From positions 12,257,820-12,321,819 of the forward strand of contig OY727096.1 of assembly GCA_963402885.1 (NCBI GenBank): DNA of 64,000 nt, read 5' to 3'. The notes under the pieces were generated by a model that made no database searches, was not told where the DNA came from, and saw only the letters and a list, made by a program, of their open reading frames with translations. Below, in pieces: positions 36,201 to 49,300 of this stretch; the first letter of the stretch is position 1; each line of letters opens with the position of its first letter. The stretch comes from Antedon bifida (Eukaryota > Echinodermata > Crinoidea > Comatulida > Antedonidae). Position numbers and translations under genes: made by a program.

Positions 36201-39200
36201 CTTCAAATCGCATTTGGAGACGTTTTAGACCATTTTGTTATTTTCGAAAAAACTTAGTTACACAAAAACACCAAAGTGCTTAGAATAGCTTCAAATCGCA
36301 TTTGGAGACGTTTTAGACCATTTTGTGATTTTCGAAAAAAGTTGTTAACATAAAAACACCAAAGTGTACAGAATAGCTTCAAATCGCATTTGGAGACGTT
36401 TTAGACCATTTTGTGATTTTCGAAAAAACTTTTCACAAAAAAACATCAAAGAGCACAAAATAGCTTAATATCGTATTTAAAAACGTTTTAGACCATTTTG
36501 AGGATTTCGACAAAAATTATTCACACTAAACATCAAAGTGTACAGAATAGCTTCAAATCGCATTTGGAGACGTTTTAGACCATTTTGTGATTTTCGAAAA
36601 AACTTTTTAACACAAAAACACCAAAGTGCTTAGAATAGCTTCAAATCGCATTTGGAGACGTTTTAGACCATTTGGTGATTTTCGAAAAAACTTGTTAACA
36701 TAAAAACATCAAAGTGTACAGAATAGCTTCAAATCGCATTTGGAGACGTTTTAGACCATTTTGTGATTTTCGAAAAAAACTTGTTAACATAAAAACATCA
36801 AAGTGTTCAGAATAGCTTGAAATCGCATTTGGAGACGTTTTAGACCATTTTGTGATTTTCGAAAAAACTTTTCACAAAAAAACATCAAAGAGCACAAAAT
36901 AGCTTAATATCGTATTTAAAAACGTTTTAGACCATTTTGAGGATTTCGACAAAAAATTATTCACACCAAACATCAAAGTGAACAGAATAGCTTCAAATCG
37001 CATTTGGACATGTTTTAGACCATTTTGTGATTTTCGAAAAAAACTTGTTAACATAAAACCATCAAAGTGTACAGAATAGCTTCAAATCGCATTTTGAGAC
37101 ATTTTAGAATATTTTGTGATTTTCGAAAAAACTTGGTTACACAAAAAAACCAAAGTGCTTAGAATAGCTTCAAATCGCATTTGGAGACGTTTTAGACCAT
37201 TTTGAGCATTTCGACAAAAAATTTTTACACAAAGCATCAAAGTGTACAGAATAGCTTAAAATCGTATTTGGAGACGTTTTAGACCATTTTGTGATTTTGG
37301 AAAAAAGTTGTTAACATAAAAACATCAAAGTGTACAGAATAGCTTCAAATCGCATTTGGAGACGTTATAGACCATTTTGTGATTTTCGAAAAAAGTTGTT
37401 AACATAAAAACATCAAAGTGTACAGAATAGCTTCAAATCGCATTTGGAGACGTTTTAGACCATTTTGTGATTTTCGAAAAAACTTTTCACACAAAAACAT
37501 CAAAGAGCACAAAATAGCTTAATATCGTATTTAAAAACGTTTTAGACCATTTTGAGCATTTCGACAACAATTTTTTACACAAAACATCAAAGTGTACAGA
37601 ATAGCTTCAAATCGCATTTGGAGACGTTTTAGACCATTTTGTGATTTTCGAAAAAACTTGTTAACATAAAAACACCAAAGTGTTTAGAATAGCTTCAAAT
37701 CGCATTTGGAGACGTTTTAGACCATTTTGTGATTTTCGAAAAAACTTGTTCACATAAAAACATCAAAGTGTACAGAATAGCTTCAAATCGCATTTGGAGA
37801 CGTTTTAGACCATTTTGTGATTTTCGAAAACACTTTTCACACATCAAACTTTTCACACATCAAAGAGCACAAAATAGCTTAATATCGTATTTAAAAACGT
37901 TTTAGACCATTTTGAGCATTTCGACAAAAATTTTTCACACAAAACATCAAAGTGTACAGAATAGCTTCAAATCGCATTTGGAGACGTTTTAGACCATTTT
38001 GTGATTTTCGAAAAAACTTTTTAACACAAAAACACCAAAGTGCTTAGAATAGCTCCAAATCGCATTTGGAGACGTTTTAGACCATTTGGTGATTTTCGAA
38101 AAAAATTGTTAACATAAAAACATCAAAGTGTACAGAATAGCTTCAAATCGCATTTGGAGACGTTTTAGACCATTTTGTGATTTTCGAAAAAACTTGTTAA
38201 CATAAAAACATCAAAGTGTTCAGAATAGCTTGAAATCGCATTTGGAGACGTTTTAGACCATTTTGTGATTTTCGAAAAAACTTTTCACACAAAAACATCA
38301 AAGAGCACAAAATAGCTTAATATCGTATTTAAAAACGTTTTAGACCATTTTGAGCATTTCGACAAAAATTTTTCACACAAAACATCAAAGTGTACAGAAT
38401 AGCTTCAAATCGCATTTTGAGACGTTTTAGACCATTTTGTGATTTTCGAAAAAACTTGTTAACATAAAAACACCAAAGTGCTTAGAATAGCTTCAAATCG
38501 CATTTGGAGACGTTTTAGACCATTTTGTGATTTTCGAAAAAACTTGTTAACATAAAAACATCAAAGTGTTCAGAATAGCTTCAAATCGCATTTGGAGACG
38601 TTTTAGACCATTTTGTTATTTTCGAAAAAACTTTGTTACACAAAAACACCAAAGTGCTTAGAATAGCTTCAAATCGCATTTGGAGACGTTTTAGACCATT
38701 TTGTGATTTTCGAAAAAAGTTGTTAACATAAAAACATCAAAGTGTACAGAATAGCTTCATATCGCATTTGGAGACGTTTTAGACCATTTTGTGATTTTCG
38801 AAAAAACTTTTCACATAAAAACATCAAAGAGCACAAAATAGCTTAGAATAGCTTCAAATCGCATTTGAAGACGTTTTAGACCATTTTGTGATTTTCGAAA
38901 AAAACTTGTTAACATAAAAACATCAAAGTGTACAGAATAGCTTCAAATCGCATTTGGAGACGTTTTAGACCATTTTGTGATTTTCGAAAAAACTTGTTAA
39001 CATAAAAACATCAAAGTGTTCAGAATAGCTTGAAATCGCATTTGGAGACGTTTTAGACCATTTTGTGATTTTCGAAAAAACTTTTCACAAAAAAACATCA
39101 AAGAGCACAAAATAGCTTAATATCGTATTTAAAAACGTTTTAGACCATTTTGAGGATTTCGACAAAAAATTATTCACACCAAACATCAAAGTGAACAGAA

Positions 39201-41629
39201 TAGCTTCAAATCGCATTTTGAGACATTTTAGAATATTTTGTGATTTTCGAAAAAACTTGGTTACACAAAAAAACCAAAGTGCTTAGAATAGCTTCAAATC
39301 GCATTTGGAGACGTTTTAGACCATATTGAGCATTTCGACAAAAAATTTTTACACAAAACATCAAAGTGTACAGAATAGCTTAAAATCGTATTTGGAGACG
39401 TTTTAGACCATTTTGTGATTTTGGAAAAAAGTTGTTACCATAAAAACATCAAAGTGTACAGAATAGCTTCAAATCGCATTTGGAGACGTTATAGACCATT
39501 TTGTGATTTTCGAAAAAAGTTGTTAACATAAAAACATCAAAGTGTACAGAATAGCTTCAAATCGCATTTGGAGACGTTTTAGACCATTTTGTGATTTTCG
39601 AAAAAACTTTTCACACAAAAACATCAAAGAGCACAAAATAGCTTAATATCGTATTTAAAAACGTTTTAGACCATTTTGAGCATTTCGACAAAAATTTTTT
39701 ACACAAAACATCAAAGTGTACAGAATAGCTTCAAATCGCATTTGGAGACGTTTTAGACCATTTTGTGATTTTCGAAAAAACTTGTTAACATAAAAACACC
39801 AAAGTGTTTAGAATAGCTTCAAATCGCATTTGGAGACGTTTTAGACCATTTTGTGATTTTCGAAAAAACTTGTTCACATAAAAACATCAAAGTGTACAGA
39901 ATAGCTTCAAATCGCATTTGGAGACGTTTTAGACCATTTTATGATTTTCGAAAAAACTTTTCACACATCAAACTTTTCACACATCAAAGAGCACAAAATA
40001 GCTTAATATCGTATTTAAAAACGTTTTAGACCATTTTGAGCATTTCGACAAAAATTTTTCACACAAAACATCAAAGTGTACAGAATAGCTTCAAATCGCA
40101 TTTGGAGACGTTTTAGACCATTTTGTGATTTTCGAAAAAACTTTTTAACACAAAAACACCAAAGTGCTTAGAATAGCTCCAAATCGCATTTGGAGACGTT
40201 TTAGACCATTTGGTGATTTTCGAAAAAAATTGTTAACATAAAAACATCAAAGTGTACAGAATAGCTTCAAATCGCATTTGGAGACGTTTTAGACCATTTT
40301 GTGATTTTCGAAAAAACTTGTTAACATAAAAACATCAAAGTGTTCAGAATAGCTTGAAATCGCATTTGGAGACGTTTTAGACCATTTTGTGATTTTCGAA
40401 AAAACTTTTCACACAAAAACATCAAAGAGCACAAAATAGCTTAATATCGTATTTAAAAACGTTTTAGACCATTTTGAGCATTTCGACAAAAATTTTTCAC
40501 ACAAAACATCAAAGTGTACAGAATAGCTTCAAATCGCATTTTGAGACGTTTTAGACCATTTTGTGATTTTCGAAAAAACTTGTTAACATAAAAACACCAA
40601 AGTGCTTAGAATAGCTTCAAATCGCATTTGGAGACGTTTTAGACCATTTTGTGATTTTCGAAAAAACTTAGTTACACAAAAACACCAAAGTGCTTAGAAT
40701 AGCTTCAAATCGCATTTGGAGACGTTTTAGACCATTTTGTGATTTTCGAAAAAAGTTGTTAACATAAAAACATCAAAGTGTACAGAATAGCTTCATATCG
40801 CATTTGGAGACGTTTTAGACCATTTTGTGATTTTCGAAAAAACTTGTTAACACAAAAACACCAAAGTGTACAGAATAGTTTCAAATCGCATTTGGAGACG
40901 TTTTAGACCATTTTGTGATTTTCGAAAAAACTTTTCACACAAAAACATCAAAGTGTACAGAATAGCTTCAAATCGCATTTGGAGACGTTTTAGACCATTT
41001 TGTGATTTTCGTAAAAACTTGTTAACATAAAAACATCAAAGTGTACAGAATAGCTTCAAATCGCATTTGGAGACGTTTTAGACCATTTTGTGATTTTCGA
41101 AAAAACTTTTCACACAAAAACATCAAAGAGCACAAAATAGCTTAATATCGTATTTAAAAACGTTTTAGACCATTTTGAGCATTTCGACAAAAATTTTTTA
41201 CACAAAACATCAAAGTGTTCAGAATAGCTTCAAATCGCATTTGGAGACGTTTTAGACCATTTTGTTATTTTCGAAAAAACTTTGTTACACAAAAACACCA
41301 AAGTGCTTAGAATAGCTTCAAATCGCATTTGGAGACGTTTTAGACCATTTTGTGATTTTCGAAAAAAGTTGTTAACATAAAAACATCAAAGTGTACAGAA
41401 TAGCTTCATATCGCATTTGGAGACGTTTTAGACCATTTTGTGATTTTCGAAAAAACTTTTCACATAAAAACATCAAAGAGCACAAAATAGCTTAGAATAG
41501 CTTCAAATCGCATTTGAAGACGTTTTAGACCATTTTGTGATTTTCGAAAAAACTTTTCACAAAAAAACATCAAAGAGCACAAAATAGCTTAATATCGTAT
41601 TTAAAAACGTTTTAGACCATTTTGAGGAT

Positions 41630-41900
41630 TTCGACAAAAAATTATTCACACCAAAAAATTTTTACACAAAACATCAAAGTGTACAGAATAGCTTAAAATC
41701 GTATTTGGAGACGTTTTAGACCATTTTGTGATTTTGGAAAAAAGTTGTTAACATAAAAACATCAAAGTGTACAGAATAGCTTCAAATCGCATTTGGAGAC
41801 GTTTTAGACCATTTTGTGATTTTCGAAAAAACTTGTTAACATAAAAACATCAAAGTGTACAGAATAGCTTCAAACTTTTCACACATCAAAGAGCACAAAA
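41630..41900 (+). repeat. Two deletion junctions inside the duplicated segment
   Basis: At about 41.65 kb TTATTCACACC is joined to AAAAAATTTTTACAC, merging two F-type monomers. At about 41.87 kb AGCTTCAAA is joined to CTTTTCACACATC through the shared word TCAAA. Both are found unchanged 8,964 bp downstream, so they predate that duplication. Confidence 0.8.
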
Positions 41901-44156
41901 TAGCTTAATATCGTATTTAAAAACGTTTTAGACCATTTTGAGCATTTCGACAAAAATTTTTAACACAAAAACACCAAAGTGCTTAGAATAGCTCCAAATC
42001 GCATTTGGAGACGTTTTAGACCATTTGGTGATTTTCGAAAAAAATTGTTAACATAAAAACATCAAAGTGTACAGAATAGCTTCAAATCGCATTTGGAGAC
42101 GTTTTAGACCATTTTGTGATTTTCGAAAAAACTTGTTAACATAAAAACATCAAAGTGTTCAGAATAGCTTGAAATCGCATTTGGAGACGTTTTAGACCAT
42201 TTTGTGATTTTCGAAAAAACTTTTCACACAAAAACATCAAAGAGCACAAAATAGCTTAATATCGTATTTAAAAACGTTTTAGACCATTTTGAGCATTTCG
42301 ACAAAAATTTTTCACACAAAACATCAAAGTGTACAGAATAGCTTCAAATCGCATTTTGAGACGTTTTAGACCATTTTGTGATTTTCGAAAAAACTTGTTA
42401 ACATAAAAACACCAAAGTGCTTAGAATAGCTTCAAATCGCATTTGGAGACGTTTTAGACCATTTTGTGATTTTCGAAAAAACTTATTAACATAAAAACAT
42501 CAAAGTGTTCAGAATAGCTTCAAATCGCATTTGGAGACGTTTTAGACCATTTTGTTATTTTCGAAAAAACTTTGTTACACAAAAACACCAAAGTGCTTAG
42601 AATAGCTTCAAATCGCATTTGGAGACGTTTTAGACCATTTTGTGATTTTCGAAAAAAGTTGTTAACATAAAAACATCAAAGTGTACAGAATAGCTTCATA
42701 TCGCATTTGGAGACGTTTTAGACCATTTTGTGATTTTCGAAAAAACTTTTCACACAAAAACATCAAAGTGTACAGAGTAGCTTCATATCGCATTTGGAGA
42801 CGTTTTAGACCATTTTGTGATTTTCGAAAAAACTTGTTAACACAAAAACACCAAAGTGTACAGAATAGTTTCAAATCGCATTTGGAGACGTTTTAGACCA
42901 TTTTGTGATTTTCGAAAAAACTTTTCACACAAAAACATCAAAGTGTACAGAATAGCTTCAAATCGCATTTGGAGACGTTTTAGACCATTTTGTGATTTTC
43001 GAAAAAACTTAGTTACACAAAAACACCAAAGTGCTTAGAATAGCTTCAAATCGCATTTGGAGACGTTTTAGACCATTTTGTGATTTTCGAAAAAAGTTGT
43101 TAACATAAAAACATCAAAGTGTACAGAATAGCTTCATATCGCATTTGGAGACGTTTTAGACCATTTTGTGATTTTCGAAAAAACTTGTTAACACAAAAAC
43201 ACCAAAGTGTACAGAATAGTTTCAAATCGCATTTGGAGACGTTTTAGACCATTTTGTGATTTTCGAAAAAACTTTTCACACAAAAACATCAAAGTGTACA
43301 GAATAGCTTCAAATCGCATTTGGAGACGTTTTAGACCATTTTGTGATTTTCGAAAAAACTTGTTAACATAAAAACATCAAAGTGTTCAGAATAGCTTGAA
43401 ATCGCATTTGGAGACGTTTTAGACCATTTTGTGATTTTCGAAAAAACTTTTCACACAAAAACATCAAAGAGCACAAAATAGCTTAATATCGTATTTAAAA
43501 CCGTTTTAGACCATTTTGAGCATTTCGACAAAAATTTTTCACACAAAACATCAAAGTGTACAGAATAGCTTCAAATCGCATTTGGAGACGTTTTAGACCA
43601 TTTTGTGATTTTCGAAAAAACTTGTTAACATAAAAACACCAAAGTGCTTAGAATAGCTTCAAATCGCATTTGGAGACGTTTTAGACCATTTTGTGATTTT
43701 CGAAAAAACTTGTTAACATAAAAACATCAAAGTGTTCAGAATAGCTTCAAATCGCATTTGGAGACGTTTTAGACCATTTTGTTATTTTCGAAAAAACTTA
43801 GTTACACAAAAACACCAAAGTGCTTAGAATAGCTTCAAATCGCATTTGGAGACGTTTTAGACCATTTTGTGATTTTCGAAAAAAGTTGTTAACATAAAAA
43901 CATCAAAGTGTACAGAATAGCTTCATATCGCATTTGGAGACGTTTTAGACCATTTTGTGATTTTCGAAAAAACTTGTTAACACAAAAACACCAAAGTGTA
44001 CAGAATAGTTTCAAATCGCATTTGGAGACGTTTTAGACCATTTTGTGATTTTCGAAAAAAATTTTCACACAAAAACATCAAAGTGTACAGAATAGCTTCA
44101 AATCGCATTTGGAGACGTTTTAGACCATTTTGTGATTTTCGAAAAAACTTGTTAAC

Positions 44157-45832
44157 ATAAAAACATCAAAGTGTACAGAATAGCTTCAAATCGCATTTGG
44201 AGACGTTTTAGACCATTTTGTGATTTTCGAAAAAACTTTTTAACACAAAAACATCAAAGAGCACAAAATAGCTTAATATCGTATTTAAAAACGTTATAGA
44301 CCATTTTGAGCATTTCGACAAAAATTTTTTACACAAAACATCAAAGTGTACAGAATAGCTTCAAATCGCATTTGGAGACGTTTCAGACCATTTTGTGATT
44401 TTCGAAAAAACTTGTTAACATAAAAACACCAAAGTGTTTAGAATAGCTTCAAATCGCATTTGGAGACGTTTTAGACCATTTTGTGATTTTCGAAAAAACT
44501 TGTTCACATAAAAACATCAAAGTGTACAGAATAGCTTCAAATCGCATTTGGAGACGTTTTAGACCATTTTGTGATTTTCGAAAAAACTTTTCACACATCA
44601 AACTTTTCACACATCAAAGAGCACAAAATAGCTTAATATCGTATTTAAAAACGTTTTAGACCATTTTGAGCATTTCGACAAAAATTTTTCACACAAAACA
44701 TCAAAGTGTACAGAATAGCTTCAAATCGCATTTGGAGACGTTTTAGACCATTTTGTGATTTTCGAAAAAACTTTTTAACACAAAAACACCAAAGTGCTTA
44801 GAATAGCTCCAAATCGCATTTGGAGACGTTTTAGACCATTTGGTGATTTTCGAAAAAAATTGTTCACATAAAAACATCAAAGTGTACAGAATAGCTTCAA
44901 ATCGCATTTGGAGACGTTTTAGACCATTTTGTGATTTTCGAAAAAACTTGTTAAAATAAAAACATCAAAGTGTTCAGAATAGCTTGAAATCGCATTTGGA
45001 GACGTTTTAGACCATTTTGTGATTTTCGAAAAAACTTTCCACACAAAAACATCAAAGAGCACAAAATAGCTTAATATCGTATTTAAAAACGTTTTAGACC
45101 ATTTTGAGCATTTCGACAAAAATTTTTCACACAAAACATCAAAGTGTACAGAATAGCTTCAAATCGCATTTTGAGACGTTTTAGACCATTTTGTGATTTT
45201 CGAAAAAACTTGTTAACATAAAAACACCAAAGTGCTTAGAATAGCTTCAAATCGCATTTGGAGACGTTTTAGACCATTTTGTGATTTTCGAAAAAACTTG
45301 TTAACATAAAAACATCAAAGTGTTCAGAATAGCTTCAAATCGCATTTGGAGACGTTTTAGACCATTTTGTTATTTTCGAAAAAACTTAGTTACACAAAAA
45401 CACCAAAGTGCTTAGAATAGCTTCAAATCGCATTTGGAGACGTTTTAGACCATTTTGTGATTTTCGAAAAAAGTTGTTAACATAAAAACATCAAAGTGTA
45501 CAGAATAGCTTCATATCGCATTTGGAGACGTTTTAGACCATTTTGTGATTTTCGAAAAAACTTGTTAACACAAAAACACCAAAGTGTACAGAATAGTTTC
45601 AAATCGCATTTGGAGACGTTTTAGACCATTTTGTGATTTTCGAAAAAAATTTTCACACAAAAACATCAAAGTGTACAGAATAGCTTCAAATCGCATTTGG
45701 AGACGTTTTAGACCATTTTGTGATTTTCGAAAAAACTTGTTAACATAAAAACATCAAAGTGTACAGAATAGCTTCAAATCGCATTTGGAGACGTTTTAGA
45801 CCATTTTGTGATTTTCGAAAAAACTTGTTAAC
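44157..45832 (+). repeat. 1,588/1,676-bp HOR duplication unit
   Basis: Markers before about 44.1 kb recur at offset 1,588, while those after about 44.16 kb (for example GTTATAGACC in the E monomer at 44.29 and 45.97 kb) recur at 1,676, because the second unit holds one extra A-type monomer. The unit appears again in the second 8,964-bp copy and once more after it: the minus-strand 71-codon frame starting MCEKFLSKCSKWSKTF lies at 44919-45134, 53883-54098 and 55559-55774. Confidence 0.83.
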
Positions 45833-46370
45833 ATAAAAACATCAAAGTGTACAGAATAGCTTCAAATCGCATTTGGAGACGTTTTAGACCATTTTGTGAT
45901 TTTCGAAAAAACTTTTTAACACAAAAACATCAAAGAGCACAAAATAGCTTAATATCGTATTTAAAAACGTTATAGACCATTTTGAGCATTTCGACAAAAA
46001 TGTTTTACACAAAACATCAAAGTGTACAGAATAGCTTCAAATCGCATTTGGAGACGTTTCAGACCATTTTGTGATTTTCGAAAAAACTTGTTAACATAAA
46101 AACACCAAAGTGTTTAGAATAGCTTCAAATCGCATTTGGAGACGTTTTAGACCATTTTGTGATTTTCGAAAAAACTTGTTCACATAAAAACATCAAAGTG
46201 TACAGAATAGCTTCAAATCGCATTTGGAGACGTTTTAGACCATTTTGTGATTTTCGAAAAAACTTTTCACACATCAAACTTTTCACACATCAAAGAGCAC
46301 AAAATAGCTTAATATCGTATTTAAAAACGTTTTAGACCATTTTGAGCATTTCGACAAAAATTTTTCACAC

Positions 46371-49300
46371 AAAACATCAAAGTGTACAGAATAGCTTCAA
46401 ATCGCATTTGGAGACGTTTTAGACCATTTTGTGATTTTCGAAAAAACTTTTCACACAAAAACATCAAAGAGCACAAAATAGCTTAATATCGTATTTAAAA
46501 ACGTTTTAGACCATTTTGAGCATTTCGACAACAATTTTTTACACAAAACATCAAAGTGTACAGAATAGCTACAAATCGCATTTGGAGACGTTTTAGACCA
46601 TTTTGTGATTTTCGAAAAAACTTGTTAACATAAAAACACCAAAGTGTTTAGAATAGCTTCAAATCGCATTTGGAGACGTTTTAGACCATTTTGTGATTTT
46701 CGAAAAAACTTGTTCACATAAAAACATCAAAGTGTACAGAATAGCTTCAAATCGCATTTGGAGACGTTTTAGACCATTTTGTGATTTTCGAAAACACTTT
46801 TCACACATCAAACTTTTCACACATCAAAGAGCACAAAATAGCTTAATATCGTATTTAAAAACGTTTTAGACCATTTTGAGCATTTCGACAAAAATTTTTC
46901 ACACAAAACATCAAAGTGTACAGAATAGCTTCAAATCGCATTTGGAGACGTTTTAGACCATTTTGTGATTTTCGAAAAAACTTTTTAACACAAAAACACC
47001 AAAGTGCTTAGAATAGCTCCAAATCGCATTTGGAGACGTTTTAGACCATTTGGTGATTTTCGAAAAAAATTGTTAACATAAAAACATCAAAGTGTACAGA
47101 ATAGCTTCAAATCGCATTTGGAGACGTTTTAGACCATTTTGTGATTTTCGAAAAAACTTGTTAACATAAAAACATCAAAGTGTTCAGAATAGCTTGAAAT
47201 CGCATTTGGAGACGTTTTAGACCATTTTGTGATTTTCGAAAAAACTTTTCACACAAAAACATCAAAGAGCACAAAATAGCTTAATATCGTATTTAAAAAC
47301 GTTTTAGACCATTTTGAGCATTTCGACAAAAATTTTTCACACAAAACATCAAAGTGTACAGAATAGCTTCAAATCGCATTTTGAGACGTTTTAGACCATT
47401 TTGTGATTTTCGAAAAAACTTGTTAACATAAAAACACCAAAGTGCTTAGAATAGCTTCAAATCGCATTTGGAGACGTTTTAGACCATTTTGTGATTTTCG
47501 AAAAAACTTGTTAACATAAAAACATCAAAGTGTTCAGAATAGCTTCAAATCGCATTTGGAGACGTTTTAGACCATTTTGTTATTTTCGAAAAAACTTTGT
47601 TACACAAAAACACCAAAGTGCTTAGAATAGCTTCAAATCGCATTTGGAGACGTTTTAGACCATTTTGTGATTTTCGAAAAAAGTTGTTAACATAAAAACA
47701 TCAAAGTGTACAGAATAGCTTCATATCGCATTTGGAGACGTTTTAGACCATTTTGTGATTTTCGAAAAAACTTTTCACATAAAAACATCAAAGAGCACAA
47801 AATAGCTTAGAATAGCTTCAAATCGCATTTGAAGACGTTTTAGACCATTTTGTGATTTTCGAAAAAAACTTGTTAACATAAAAACATCAAAGTGTACAGA
47901 ATAGCTTCAAATCGCATTTGGAGACGTTTTAGACCATTTTGTGATTTTCGAAAAAACTTGTTAACATAAAAACATCAAAGTGTTCAGAATAGCTTGAAAT
48001 CGCATTTGGAGACGTTTTAGACCATTTTGTGATTTTCGAAAAAACTTTTCACAAAAAAAAAACAAAGAGCACAAAATAGCTTAATATCGTATTTAAAAAC
48101 GTTTTAGACCATTTTGAGGATTTCGACAAAAAATTATTCACACCAAACATCAAAGTGAACAGAATAGCTTCAAATCGCATTTTGAGACATTTTAGAATAT
48201 TTTGTGATTTTCGAAAAAACTTGGTTACACAAAAAAACCAAAGTGCTTAGAATAGCTTCAAATCGCATTTGGAGACGTTTTAGACCATATTGAGCATTTC
48301 GACAAAAAATTTTTACACAAAACATCAAAGTGTACAGAATAGCTTAAAATCGTATTTGGAGACGTTTTAGACCATTTTGTGATTTTGGAAAAAAGTTGTT
48401 ACCATAAAAACATCAAAGTGTACAGAATAGCTTCAAATCGCATTTGGAGACGTTATAGACCATTTTGTGATTTTCGAAAAAAGTTGTTAACATAAAAACA
48501 TCAAAGTGTACAGAATAGCTTCAAATCGCATTTGGAGACGTTTTAGACCATTTTGTGATTTTCGAAAAAACTTTTCACACAAAAACATCAAAGAGCACAA
48601 AATAGCTTAATATCGTATTTAAAAACGTTTTAGACCATTTTGAGCATTTCGACAAAAATTTTTTACACAAAACATCAAAGTGTACAGAATAGCTTCAAAT
48701 CGCATTTGGAGACGTTTTAGACCATTTTGTGATTTTCGAAAAAACTTGTTAACATAAAAACACCAAAGTGTTTAGAATAGCTTCAAATCGCATTTGGAGA
48801 CGTTTTAGACCATTTTGTGATTTTCGAAAAAACTTGTTCACATAAAAACATCAAAGTGTACAGAATAGCTTCAAATCGCATTTGGAGACGTTTTAGACCA
48901 TTTTATGATTTTCGAAAAAACTTTTCACACATCAAACTTTTCACACATCAAAGAGCACAAAATAGCTTAATATCGTATTTAAAAACGTTTTAGACCATTT
49001 TGAGCATTTCGACAAAAATTTTTCACACAAAACATCAAAGTGTACAGAATAGCTTCAAATCGCATTTGGAGACGTTTTAGACCATTTTGTGATTTTCGAA
49101 AAAACTTTTTAACACAAAAACACCAAAGTGCTTAGAATAGCTCCAAATCGCATTTGGAGACGTTTTAGACCATTTGGTGATTTTCGAAAAAAATTGTTAA
49201 CATAAAAACATCAAAGTGTACAGAATAGCTTCAAATCGCATTTGGAGACGTTTTAGACCATTTTGTGATTTTCGAAAAAACTTGTTAACATAAAAACATC

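Larger units (their letters stand above)
37407..46370 (+). repeat. 8,964-bp segmental tandem duplication, copy 1
   Basis: Every marker in this segment reappears 8,964 bp further on, including rare changes: CGAAAACACTTTTCAC (37.83/46.79 kb), GACAACAATTTTTT (37.56/46.53), the two deletion junctions (41.64/50.61 and 41.87/50.84), GAGTAGCTTCATATC (42.78/51.74) and CTTTCCACAC (45.04/54.00). The offset stays constant, so I see no insertion or deletion between the copies. I noticed four substitutions (at about 37.6, 46.0 and two at 39.1 kb) but did not compare every base. Left limit about 37407, where monomer types part. Confidence 0.92.
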
